Positions 1 to 10,760 of a stretch of 64,000 nt of DNA are shown piece by piece. Both the position numbers and the translations under genes were made by a program. The notes below the pieces were generated by a model. That model was not told the DNA's origin. It did no database searches and worked only from the letters and a program-made list of their open reading frames with translations. Each line of letters starts with the position of its first letter. Within the stretch, counting starts at the first letter, position 1. The stretch covers positions 1 to 64,000 of the forward strand of contig MQVO02000037.1 in NCBI GenBank assembly GCA_001986395.2. Reading direction: 5' to 3'. Source of the DNA: Irpex lacteus (Eukaryota; Basidiomycota; Agaricomycetes; Polyporales; Irpicaceae).

Positions 1-1892
1 AACTCGAGGTGTGCCTCAAGCACAGAAATCGCGATAAAGTAAGTACAAATTCTGCAGTGAGCAGAGCGAAGTGTACTGACTGAGGTCTACTGTAGAGTCT
101 TCTTTTGACACCGAGTTTCATGCCTGTCAACGCGAGATGGCAGATTTTATTGATCATCTTTTCGGTAAGGTTCAATCTTCAGAATTAATTGATAAACATT
201 GATTTCGTTCATATCAACAATTACAGCGAACACAGATACAGCACACATGGCCTGCCTCCCACTTAACAATACTGGAGACAGGTCATGCAAGAGCACCATG
301 TAGCTGTCCGAGGGTGGCCGAAGGCCATCCCGTTCTGCCCGCAGACTCAGATCAGCTCGTTGAAGTTGATTGGGCAGCTGAGGTGTGGCTGGCAGACAGG
401 CGGAGAGGGCGGCCTTCGATTCCGTCATTTGACGGACAAAGAGTTTGAAGAGGTTCCCACGGCGTTGGAGCCACTAATTGATGCAGAAGCTCAGAAGCGC
501 AGCGAGACGCGAAAGGGACGAGAGGATCAGCGCAAAAAAGACAGCTGCGCCCAATGAGTTAAACTGACAGTTCTGACATAGATGAACTCAAGCGATATTT
601 TAATTTATGACATTGTCATTTTTTTTCTGGCAAGGTGAGTGAATCAAAGTGATGTGATGTGCGGATTTCCGTGACGGGTTTTCACTGAAGTGCTGTCCAT
701 GAATGATACTAATGCTCTCACATTTGAATGTTCAAAACATTTCTCATGTAATGCTCAGCGAGTCACTCTTGAGACAATAAGAAATATACACATATCACAC
801 TACGGGATCCGCTCAGAACTCAGATTCATTTATTAAGGTTCAGTCCGAATGAGTTTGCAGTTCATAAAAACTCACAACGGAACTGCGCTCCTGTCAAACC
901 AGAAATGTTGACAATCATACCTGTCAAAAACATCACGAGAGGATCCTCACAGCGAGTTAGAGAAAAACTTGAGAGAACTCTGAGTTCGGGAAGGGGCGCC
1001 GAACCGACACTTTGTGTCGATCTGGCCCTCCTTCCCAAACAAAGAATTATTTCGTGGCGAACTGTTCTTCCCATGGCCCCTCAGATCTTGTTCTCAAACC
1101 CCCACCACCCTCGTCCCCGACGAGAGCAACTCCTCACCGCCGCTAGTGTTGCTGCCCTACAAGTCGGCATGGATCCCCCGCCGGTGAGTGTTTTGTCCAG
1201 TTGCCAGTGTGTCTTGCCTTGGCATTGTGCGGTCAAAGACCGCCATGCAAGGGTGTCTGGCGTTCTCAGGCAATCTATCGACTCGTGCTTTACGCGGTCG
1301 ATGTCCGAGCCTCTTGAACGGCTCGCGCGACAGCCAGAAGTCCCGTGCTCATATCAGATACTGATTAGAAGTCACAGGCCATTCGAGCACTTACCGAGCT
1401 CACTCACGCGTCGCGCGAGTGCATACGAGTTGTATGCGCGATAAACCCTCACTGTACGCATTTAACTTGCCTCATAAACGCGTCGAACACCCGATACTGA
1501 CATGTTCGCGGTATGTCAGGGTATATGCGGTTTTTGCGACCACAGAGTCGATGTCGTCGTGGGCCTCGGTGGCGGCATATATGCGTACACTTCTGGTAGG
1601 TTAACCTTTCCTCGTTATAATATGAGCAACTCACCTTTGGGTGCTTTAGGAGGCCCATAGCGATCGCCGTAGGCGATGTAGATCGGCACGCGAAGGGGCA
1701 AACGGCCCTCGTTCGAAGGTAATAGATATATTCAATTGAATCGTGCATATACTTACATGTGTTATATCTAGCTGCTACTCGACATAACCTCCTCGTTCCG
1801 ACTTTGGAAGTCAGCTGTGCTGTATACGTCGTAAGTTAGATTCATAACCGAGGCCGAAATAATCGAGTATTTACTTATCAAATCTCGTCATT
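1..1892. other. No recognisable gene; scattered intron-like signals
   Basis: I recognise no protein family here. The best coding hint is on the + strand from the ATG at 1074 to about 1181, a short basic and proline-rich stretch ending at a GTGAGT donor-like site. A second open stretch at about 1650-1719 is framed by a TTTAG acceptor-like and a GTAATA donor-like site. I could not join these into one frame, so no CDS is called. They could be exons of an unrecognised gene, a decayed gene or a spliced non-coding transcript. Confidence 0.4.
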
Positions 1893-1919
1893 TTGGGAGG
1901 CTCCCGCCATGACTTCCAA

Positions 1920-2350
1920 ACGAGATCGACGCCGACGCCAGATTCCCGACGTTCGACGCCCGACTCCCTACGCATCACTCCCGACGTCCGACGTCCGACG
2001 CCCTACGCATCACTCCCGACGTCCTACGCATCACTCCCGACGTCTGACTCCCGACGTTCGACGCCCGACGCCCGACTATACCCCTTGTCTGCCCCCTGGC
2101 CTCTTGCTGTGGCCACTCATGGACAGTCCAGTACCCCTCGCTTGCGAGGGTGCTGCTGTTTACCTTGTCACCTCGTCGTCCCTCGCAGTGAAGTCCAAAC
2201 GAAATTTTCGCCCGACGCACAGTTGAATACCGCCGGACAGTCTGATACCGCCATAATCTGAAGGCCAACGGCCTCGAAAATTTTTCGCCCGACGTCGACG
2301 CCCGACGCTTGATTCCCGATGTTCGACTCCCGACGCTCGACTCCGAGCAG
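1920..2350. repeat. Degenerate short tandem repeat rich in CCCGACG units
   Basis: Variants of a CCCGACGTCCGACG-type core recur throughout. Between about 1965 and 2045 a unit of about 21 bp containing CCTACGCATCACTCCCGACG occurs three times almost unchanged. Open frames here on both strands are low-complexity by-products of the repeat (Pro/Thr/Ser/Arg only), so I do not call genes. A second, looser patch of the same motif is at 2285-2350. Confidence 0.75.
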
Positions 2351-2929
2351 TCGAATATTCACTCGTCTTCGCTAGCAACCTCGCCGTCACTCCTTGGAAT
2401 GGTCTTGCCGCCCTGCGGCAACGGATCGTCGTCCAGAAACTCCTCTGTCCTCGCCCGGTCCGTATACTCTACCCCAAGCCTCCTCCCAGCAGCTCATCGC
2501 GTCGACACGACGTATCGCCTTCCCGCGAACCGCACCTGGGTGTCCGATACTTCTATACCCGCACAGCACCATCATTCAACCCTCCCCTCCCTTTGCACCC
2601 TGTCCCGCAAGTTTAACCCCGGATTTCGACGTCCCGCGACAGGGGTCTGCTGCTCACAGGACTTCGCCAGGCCGTTTCACTTCCCTGTGGATTCTACGCA
2701 GGCTTCACTGGTCTTTGACAGATCGTCTGTCGCCCCTGAGACTCTGTGTCACTCGACCGGCAAAGCCCTTCGTCGTATCGATTGACAACCTCAACTCGAG
2801 CTTCGGGCGTCCGGCGAGCGTGGTTACAGGGTGTCCTACGGGCTTCGTACCTGGATCACAAAGGTTAGTCCAATATTCTAAGCTTAAACGAGTACGCACA
2901 TACCTGATACAAGTCCCTAAAGCCCTGGC

Positions 2930-3790
2930 AAACCTCGACGCGACGTATCGACGTCCCGCGAACAGGGTCTCAGTGCTGCGCAGTCGCACATCCTCCCTCT
3001 CGCGCGTCGCAGACCCTCACAAGTCCTTGTTGGCGTCGCCGTTACGCCTCGACGCTATGGATCGACTTCCCGCGAGCCGTGTCTCAGTGCTGTGAAGCAT
3101 CCCATCAACCCGACTGTCTGTCGCAGCCCTTCGCAAACACTCGTTGGGGTCGCCGTTACGCCTTGACGCAATGGATCGACGTCCCGCGACCGGGGTCTTA
3201 GTGTCGACACCCTGGCGGCCATCTTGCACGCATCGAGTACGTTCGCCCTTCGTCGATCTTGCACCGATCCTAACGGAGCCTCGTCCATAGCTCCAGCAAC
3301 TCCTCCACCTCCCCCACACGCTCCTGGTCGCTTCCACGCCTCGTCTACGCCCCGGCTAGGTCTTGACGCTATGGATCGAGCTCCCGCGACCGGGGTCTTG
3401 ACGTCCACGCCTTGGAGATAATCTCGCACCCACGGGGTGCGTTTGTACCTTCGTCGATCTTGTATCGACTCGCGACAAGCCGTCGTCCGTGACTCTATCA
3501 CCTCCCCACCTCTACCACTCGATCCTGGCCGTTCGCATGCCTCGCTGATGTCTCCGTTGCGTCTTGACGCTATGGATCGACGTCCGGCGACCGGGGTCCC
3601 TTCGTCAACGGCTTGATAATCTGGCCGCGCATCAGGTACGTCGTATCTTCGTCGATGTGCATCCATCACTAACGAGCCTCTTGTAGGCGTGTTCCGTCTC
3701 TGCCGTGCTCGTGCGCAGCGGGCTAGGCCGTCTAGATGCTCAGAGGAGATTACAAGGTGAGCAAACCTCCGTTCGAGCATGAAGAGGGGA
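2930..3790. repeat. Tandem repeat with two regular spacings (about 114 and 200 bp)
   Basis: A core resembling ATGGATCGACGTCCCGCGAC recurs with the TCGAC part at about 2948, 3062, 3176, 3376 and 3577. The spacings are 114, 114, 200 and 201 bp. The sequence between the 200-bp cores is also related: each holds a CTTCGTCGAT-type box followed by a C-rich stretch. Weaker copies of the core occur near 2503 and 2622. The minus strand is open for 283 codons across the array (3055-3906) with a repeated TPVAGRRSIASR-like peptide, but this follows from the repeat and is not evidence of a protein. Confidence 0.7.
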
Positions 3791-4540
3791 TTACTCACTG
3801 CGTTGCGATGCTGCAGCGGCCTCCCTGGCCTCCCCGTGGCCTCTCCTCCCTCATGCGGTCGCTTCGTGGGGTCCTGGTGAGTTCCCGTGGCCTTCAGTAA
3901 TCGCAACGTCGTTAACTGAGTGTTGTAGCGGCTTGTGCGAGCCTTATCACGCTGATATCGATTGGGGCGTTCGCGTGAGCGTTCTGCGACTACCGTGAGT
4001 GTTAGGGGCTTTCATAGAGTTGAAAACGGCTTACCGATTGTCTATTTAGACCTGTAGCGTGATTCGACGCGATTGAAGCAGTTTGGAGCTCTTAACGACC
4101 GTTGTAAGTCCCAGAAATCCTCTGATTAACACAAGAAACTCACCAAAATTGCCTTTTCAGGCAATTCCGCGACCCCTCCTCCTCCTGCGTAAGTCCGCCT
4201 CCCAACTCTCCACGACCTGTTGCCCCAGCTCACACGAATTTGGCCAGAACATACGTCCCAATCTGTCAACAGAGCACGTGAGTTATCGAGCAGAGAAGCG
4301 TACAGTCGCATGAGCGCGCTGTACGTTTCTTACTGCTCTTACATTCTCCCTATCTAGCGTAATTATTCTAGTCTGTAATCCAACGACTCACCGGTGAACC
4401 CTGTCAGTTTGATTTGACAATAAGCGCGCGTGCATTGAGACTTGTTGAGTGCGTGAGTGAGTGGTGAGAGTAAGAGAGGCGGCGTGGATGGATAACGTAG
4501 GTGACCAGACGCTCGTGAGCTCGGACCGCGAACAATTGCA
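3791..4540. other. Stretch without a recognisable gene
   Basis: Several donor-like (GTGAGT, GTAAGT) and acceptor-like (TTTTCAG, TTTAG, AACAG) sites alternate on the + strand, for example around 3880-3926, 4000-4048, 4105-4160 and 4190-4270. No long or family-like reading frame connects them. It may be the 3' part of a spliced non-coding or decayed transcript running from the repeat array. Confidence 0.35.
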
Positions 4541-4542
4541 GC

Positions 4543-5013
4543 TCATATAATCGGAATGAAGTCAACCTGTGAAGGGTATGGTAGTAAGTCAAGCAGCGTC
4601 CCTCCAGCATGCTCTCTATTTTCCAGTTCGAATGAGTGGAGGGAGGAGTAGGAGGAGTGGGATACGAGGGAGTACAAGCCGTCAGAGGAGATGTCGAGGC
4701 CGTCAGAGGAGATGTCGAGGCCATCTGAGGAGACGTCGACGTCGCACAAGCCGTCAGACGAAGGAACACCCCACCCCTCGCTCGACCCCGACCTCGCATC
4801 CAAACCCGCCATCTCCCCCTCAAAACGACCTCCGCAAACGCCCGCTCCCTCTCCGCCTCGCTCGCCAAGAACTGCGCGAACGAGGGTCTGTTGAGGGATC
4901 CGGTCGAGAGTGAGGGTGGGGGATAGGGATTTGTTCACCTTTGATTTCGAGGAGGACTTTGCCGTGGAAGGATTGGACGAGGAGGGATCGTAGTAACTCA
5001 CTCTCGTTGCCAT
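4543..5013 (-). CDS. Small serine-rich hypothetical protein
   Basis: A tentative gene of about 156 residues on the minus strand, read as one exon from the ATG at 5013. The N-terminal part is rich in Ser and Lys (SSSNPSTAKSSSKSKVNK-like). The middle holds three to four copies of an SSDGLDI heptapeptide produced by a 21-bp tandem repeat at about 4680-4745, and the C-terminus is hydrophobic. No domain is recognised. A GTGAGT lies directly after the fourth codon, so the first exon may be only MATR and the rest spliced differently. The gene would share its upstream region with OXR1, which starts at 5501 in the opposite direction. It could equally be a shadow of the repeat. Confidence 0.3.
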   Translation of the reverse strand: MATRVSYYDPSSSNPSTAKSSSKSKVNKSLSPTLTLDRIPQQTLVRAVLGERGGEGAGVCGGRFEGEMAGLDARSGSSEGWGVPSSDGLCDVDVSSDGLDISSDGLDISSDGLYSLVSHSSYSSLHSFELENREHAGGTLLDLLPYPSQVDFIPII

Positions 5014-5500
5014 AAACGTCAGGCACGGTATGCGCGAGCTGGATGAGACAGAGCCTTGGGCGGCGAAGACGAAGGGGGTGCTGGAGGAGCCGCGCCAGGA
5101 AGGGATGGGGAGGGTGTTTATTGTGATGTGGAGGGAGAGGCGAGGCGAGTGGTGCTGCAGGAGAGGCGAGGGAAGGGGGCAGAGGGGGGACGGGGTGTTG
5201 GCTTGTGTGCGGCACAGAGGACATCGCAGAGGAGAGAGGCAAGCAGGAGGCAGTAGGTAGCAGAGGCAGCAGACAGTGGTGGAGAGGAGAGGCAAGAGAC
5301 GAGGAAGACGGAGACGCGTCAGGCATTGCCCGGCCAATCGTGTAAATGCCTCACATTCGGTCCGGCGGTCTCGATCACCGCAGCGCATCATTGCCTAATC
5401 GAGATGCCGACGTCGTCACCTTGTCCTGATACCGCCATGTGCATATAACGCTGCAATTGTCATTCACCACGACTTTAATGCTTGTCTACGACCAGCGATC

Positions 5501-7617
5501 ATGTCGCATTCCATCTCGATACCGCCGCTGATTCCTCTGCCTGGCGAGGCCAAGAGGAGTCTGCGCGACGAGGAAGAGGATGTCTTTGCAACGCTCTTCT
5601 CACCTGCTACGCCGCGCGGATCGCCAACGCTTCGACCGGTGCAGGACGAGTCGCAGAGGCCTTCGCGACATACGCGCACGACGTCCGTAGACTCGGATTT
5701 CGGATCTTTCGTTTCTGTGCCGTCTGCGGAGGATCCTTTGCACCAGCAACAACAGCAGGACGGAGGATTCACGCCATTCACGCCCGTGGAGAACTTTAAC
5801 TTTTTCGACAAGTTTACTGAAGACGCCAAGGTAGCGACGGAGAAGAACAAGACGGAGCTGCTGGACGAGCTCTTCCAGAATGACAGGGATCCCACGGCCT
5901 TTCTTCGAGGAGGTGCGTGTATACTGTGATCTTTCTGTCTCTTGCATACTCATTTTGAGGTTGGACTTGCAGGCGAACAAAGCACGCGGAAACAAGAGGA
6001 GTCTCTGCTTGACTTCACCTCAGATACCCTTGATTCAAATACCAAGACTCCCACAAATCGCTCTCGCGCAGCGACGCCTCTAGCAGGCAAACCATCGGCT
6101 CCAGCCCAGGCTGCTATTATTCCACCAATAAAGGTATGTGCTGCACCTATTTCGGAGCTTACAGCTTTTGTTTAACGTATGCGTTAATCGCACTTCCAGC
6201 CACCTCTGACCAAAAGCCCATCCCCATTACCAACCCAACCTTCCGCCCCACAAGCACCCACCAACCACCTCATCGACGAACTCGCAGACTTCGACTCCGA
6301 CCCCTCCCACCTCCCCAACCCCTCTCACCCACCCACCCCACCCACCTCCACCTCCCTCCTCGACCTCGACTCCCACCGCTCCCGCCACCCATCACGCACG
6401 CACAACTTCACCTCCCCCTCCCCCCCCTCCCCCTCTTCCTCCCCTTCTATAGGCAGAGACCTGAGTCGCAGCCCAGAACTCCCCCGATCGCCCTCCCTCC
6501 CCCCAACCCCCATCCGCCTCTCCACCCCCGAAGTCCAACGTACGCAATCATACTTCGCACCTTCTTCGTTAGTGAGCACGACGTCGAGCCTTACGTCCCG
6601 ATGGATGTCCTCCTTGCTCTCTCGTCCGCAACCTCCTCCTCCTCCCACAGCCGACTATGAGGGTGCCGCTCCAATACCGCCGATGCATGGACGAGCGGCG
6701 ACGATGCCCGGCTCGTCGATCACCCATGGAACGCCCTTCGGTTCGACGCCGTACGTACCGCCGTCTGGCGCACCGGGGTTCGCGGGGGATAGGACGTGGG
6801 ATAAGGGGTTCCAGTTTGATAGGGAGGGTGTGGAGCGTGCGAGTCTGAAGTTGGTGGGGAGGAAGGAGGTCACGGTGGGCGTACTAACCGTCGATCTAGC
6901 CGACAAGGTTCGTCCCTCCCTCTTCTCTTCCTTTCTCAGAATTCCGTCATCTAACACGGAGGCTTGGGATATGTAGTTGAGGCCGTATTTACCAGCCCTG
7001 AAACGCCTCGCACGCTCCTGGTCACTGCTGTACAGCCTCGACCAGCACGGTATCTCGCTCAACACGCTGTACACGCGATGTGAGGCGCATGTAGGCGGCG
7101 CGCTGGTGGTTATGCGGGACTCGAACGATGCGGTGTTTGGGGTGTGGATGGGGGAGGGGATTAAGTTGTCGAAGGGGTCGTATTATGGTAGTGGCGAGTC
7201 GTAAGTTTATTACTATCAATACTCGTTACCTGTCATGAGGGTACTCATGCCGTCATGCAGGTTTTTGTTCAGAGTACTCGCGGATGATAACGTACGGGTG
7301 TACAAATGGACGGGAAAGAACGACTACGTCGCGCTCTGTGAACAGGAATACATATCTTTCGGTGGCGGGTGCGTCTCTCTTCCTCTCTCTTTCCCCCCTC
7401 TCTCTCTACCATCCTCTCAAACGCATATACTCACCTCATCATAAATCATATATGAAGTGACGGACATTACGGATTATACCTGGACGACACACTCTCCGAC
7501 GGCTCCTCCGCGCGCTGTCCGACGTTCGAGAACGAGCCGCTGTGCTCATCGGGTCCGCGGCAGGGCGAGAATGTGACGTTTGAGTGTGTTGGGTTGGAGG
7601 TGTGGGGTGTCGGTTGA
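5501..7617 (+). CDS. OXR1: OXR1-type TLDc-domain protein (oxidation resistance)
   Basis: Spliced gene with exons about 5501-5912, 5973-6133, 6200-6907, 6977-7200, 7261-7368 and 7458-7617. The N-terminal half is long, disordered and Ser/Pro-rich with a DFGSFVSVP-like motif. The C-terminal about 200 residues form a TLDc domain. It begins near FDREGVERASLKLVGRKEVTVGVLT and continues with LRPYLPALKRLARSW, SLLYSLDQHGISLNTLY, VVMRDSNDAVFGVWMGEG, NDYVALCEQEYISFGGG and GHYGLYLDDTLSDGSS. It ends with CVGLEVWGVG. TLDc proteins of this family protect eukaryotic cells from oxidative damage, and yeast Oxr1 also acts on V-ATPase disassembly. That role is inferred from the family. All splice junctions keep frame and the domain looks complete. 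Confidence 0.92.
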
Positions 7618-7891
7618 CCGGACGGTGCTTTCAGTCATAACAGCAGTGATTTGTGTGCGTACGTGCGTGGATGTATTGCTATTGCTTGGACTTGGTGTTG
7701 TAAATTATATGTCAGGAACAGAAGACCCGCTCATGGAATAATACAGGAGTTATATGTATGCGCTTGGAACTGGATGATACTACATTACATTATGAGGTCT
7801 ACGCTTTGGATGCGGTATGGCTACAATTGCGATGCTGCTATGCGATGGGGTATATGAAGTCCGAGGTATGTTGCTGCTACAATATCTATGT

Positions 7892-9331
7892 TTAAACGTG
7901 TGCGTTCATCAGCTCTTGCACGAAAGGTTCTTCCAGAGTCTCTGCTTCATCCTTAATGAACGGATTATCCCTCTAATATTCAGAAAGGTATACTATCCCA
8001 GCACATCAGCCACATTTATGCATCCATACCGCGAACTGAGCACTCACCTCTACCAGCTCTGCACCACTAGCCCGATTATAATTCACATACACCAAATTCG
8101 GTTCTAACATAACCGGCCTCAACCCCGCCTTCTCCATAACCTCCCACAACGCCAAAAAAATCCACAAACCTAATACTCCACATATGCAGCTCAATCTGCA
8201 GCTGGCCAAACGGCAGCGGCCGTCCCTCCTCCGCATACACCTGTACCATCGACCTCAACGTATCAAATTCGTAGCCCTCCACGTCGATCTTGATGATATC
8301 GACGTAGTCGTGTCCGTTCGCCTTCATCAGGTGCGCGAGGCTGTATAGTTTCGGTTCGTCGGTGTGCGCGTGCGCGTCGATGGGTCCGAGCTGGACGCGC
8401 GAGGCGAAGTGAGTGCGTTGTTGGCTGTTGAAGAGCGCGTGCGAGACTTGACGGCCGAATGAGCGGGTGATGTAGTCGTACCCCCAGATCTGGCAGTGTT
8501 TGGTGCTCTCGAGGACCGATGCCTCCCAGGACGACTCCCAGTCCATACCTACACAACGTAACACCAAAGTTCCCAAGTTCAAGTTAGCGTCAAGTTGTGT
8601 CCTCGGACTCGGAGCATGCTATGGTCGGACCGGAAGACGCACCGAAAGAATATATGACGCAGGGGTCTTTGCGGGCGATGCGCGACAGCCCGCACGTCCA
8701 TTTACCTCCGTCGCCCAGATTGCCGATCCGTTCTAGTTCGTGGGGGCAGTTGAAGGCGGCGGGAAAGTAGTCCCCTGTTGGACATATGTCAGGACTTGTT
8801 ATTACAGATACCCGCGGTTCAGAGTGGACCGTTTGCCAGAATCATGCGCGAAGGAGGAGAGGTCGAAGCAGTGGTATACCAGTACCTCGCCACTAACGCG
8901 CATATGTCCTTAACGTTTTATGTGGGCGATACATTTAGGTTTCGCACCTAAGCTGCCACCATTCCAACGAGACGAAAAGATACGGAATAAAGCAATGTTT
9001 ACTGACATACTGTGTACGCAGGCCAAGGCTCTTGGTCCGGCGGGAACCTGGCAAAAGTGATTTAGGTCATGTCAAAGTATTCGAAAAAAACCACTTTGAC
9101 GTACATCGTAATCTGTGACGGACTCGGACCATGTTTCCTCACCAGATCGTGCCTCTTCTGCACGACTGTCCGGTACGTCCGCTCTGACCGTTCTAGACGG
9201 GAAGCCAGGGTCGGGTCGCTGGGAGTTGTGTTGGCCTTGTAGGTCCGCGATGAAGAGGTGCTTAGATGCCAGATTGCACCGACGACGACGAGGGCAAGCA
9301 GGGCGACATAGCGTAATTGCCTTTGTGGCAT
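7892..9331 (-). CDS. METTL24-like SAM methyltransferase, type II membrane protein, with a frameshift
   Basis: Exons, from high to low coordinate: 9331-9105, 9047-9007, 8774-8643, 8548-8048 and 7972-7892. The N-terminus has one membrane segment (YVALLALVVVGAIWHL), suggesting a Golgi/ER lumenal enzyme. Family motifs follow: YTVWDYFPAAFNCPHE, ERIGNLGDGGKWTCGL (the GDGGKW box of PF13383-type methyltransferases), VIYSFGMDW, DIIKIDVEGYEFD and LQIELHMW. The C-terminal block AGLRPVMLEPNLVYVNY is also typical, but it lies in another frame. The break is at a run of seven A (8154-8160 on the + strand); with six, the frame runs on as VDFLALWEVMEKAGL. This is either an assembly or sequencing error or a recent inactivating mutation. 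The substrate is unknown. Confidence 0.82.
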
Positions 9332-9334
9332 TTC

Positions 9335-10760
9335 TGGATTAGCAGGAGGAATCTAGACCATGAGGTGACGGGTGCAGTTGGGATACAGACTTGTGGAATT
9401 TGAGGTGGACTTGTGGCCTAGATAGAGTCGTTAACCTTCTTACTTACTAAAGTCACAACTTCTTGTATTACCTTCGTTTTCGGACTTAACGGGGGTCACT
9501 AAAGTAGTAAGTAGTTTTTGTTATCTCCTTTTGATCTACCTAGTAACTGGATCGTATTGAGAGGCGCTGGTTTGCCACCACGGTCACCTTTACCTCTAAC
9601 GGTCAACTCTACAGACTTGCACTTCGCTGGTATTGACGTGCATTTTCCTTACGACCTCATTATCATGTCTCCTGCACCTCCTTATGGCGGTATGCACGTA
9701 AAGATCTTGCACTTTGCATCACTGTAGCTGAGAGAGTTTTCAGAGCCGCGTCAGTCCCCCAAACCACAGCCAATTGGGAATTTCCCAGTAATATTCCTGT
9801 TCACAACATGCACAATATGCGCCCTATTCTTGCTCTGGAGGAAAGCCTCCTCCGTCAGAACCATTGTTGCACATAGGTGCGTCGTTCGTTGCTGCAAATT
9901 CGCGTCCAGCTGCCCAGGCTCGGGTTATGGCATGCAGATTACAGGAATGGACGGGACATGAAGGCGCCATTCGTCTGTCCTCGGACGAGGGCCCCTCTGC
10001 CCAGGAATTTATAGAAGATGAGATTCTAGACGATGACGATGAAGATGTGGATGATCTATCCGACGAGCCGCTGCCGTCTCATGTGCCTAGAACGGCGAGA
10101 GTCGCACCCCCCGCTGGCCATGCGGGGTCCCCGCAATCCCCCACTGGAGTAGGTGCCTGAGGCACACATATGCGGGATCCGTTTAATTGGCTGATTACCT
10201 CGCTCTGTTAGCACTGAAGATCTCGAAAGTGAGGCGTTCCTTCTGTTATGGGCGACACCTTTCTGATGATGCTTCACTCCGCTCACAATTCAAGCCAGAG
10301 TCATAGGGCTTCATCTATACGTTACACACTAGCGCGTTGCTTATTTTAGTACTGGTTTACACACTCCTTCTCCCCACCTCGCTCCCGCAACGAGGACAAG
10401 AACTTACAATCTCTGGTCATTTGCTCTTCGACCATCTTGTCCCGTGCTACCGTGAACAACCCGACACGAGCTATCAATTGCGTCCCTCCGAGGAGTGGGC
10501 GCAAGAAACGTTTTAGCACAGCATGCGCCCCTTGAACAAATTCAATATTTCGTTGACTTGGCCTATTCCGAAGAATGTCCGCGATCGAGGGCGGTCACAG
10601 GACCTCCTCGATGTCATGGCTTCTTGCCGAAGCCTGTCAATTGCGGACCGACTGCTGGAAATTCTGACTGCCATGGTCTGGCTTAAAACATGAAGGTCGT
10701 TGAGGTCCGTCTGCCCCGTTCTTCACTCGTCTCGCTGCAGAACCGGTGCTACCAACCACC
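9335..10760. other. Intergenic stretch without a supported gene
   Basis: A + strand open stretch at 9864-10160 encodes an acidic run (DDDDEDVDDLSDE) and is the only coding-like feature. It has no recognisable homologue and no clear splice partners. The final part, up to 10760, is presumably promoter and 5' leader of the GH115 gene. Confidence 0.4.

Noticed and set aside
1920..3790. CRISPR array
   Set aside because: Eukaryotic context, units are degenerate and tandem without unique spacers of constant length, and no cas-like gene.
3055..3906. 283-codon minus-strand frame over the tandem repeats
   Set aside because: The repeated peptide is only the translation of the 114/200-bp repeat; no domain, and the plus strand is open as well in places.
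6136..6660. Proline-rich open frame on the + strand inside OXR1
   Set aside because: It is a frame shadow of the Ser/Pro-rich linker of OXR1, whose exon in the correct frame leads into the TLDc domain.
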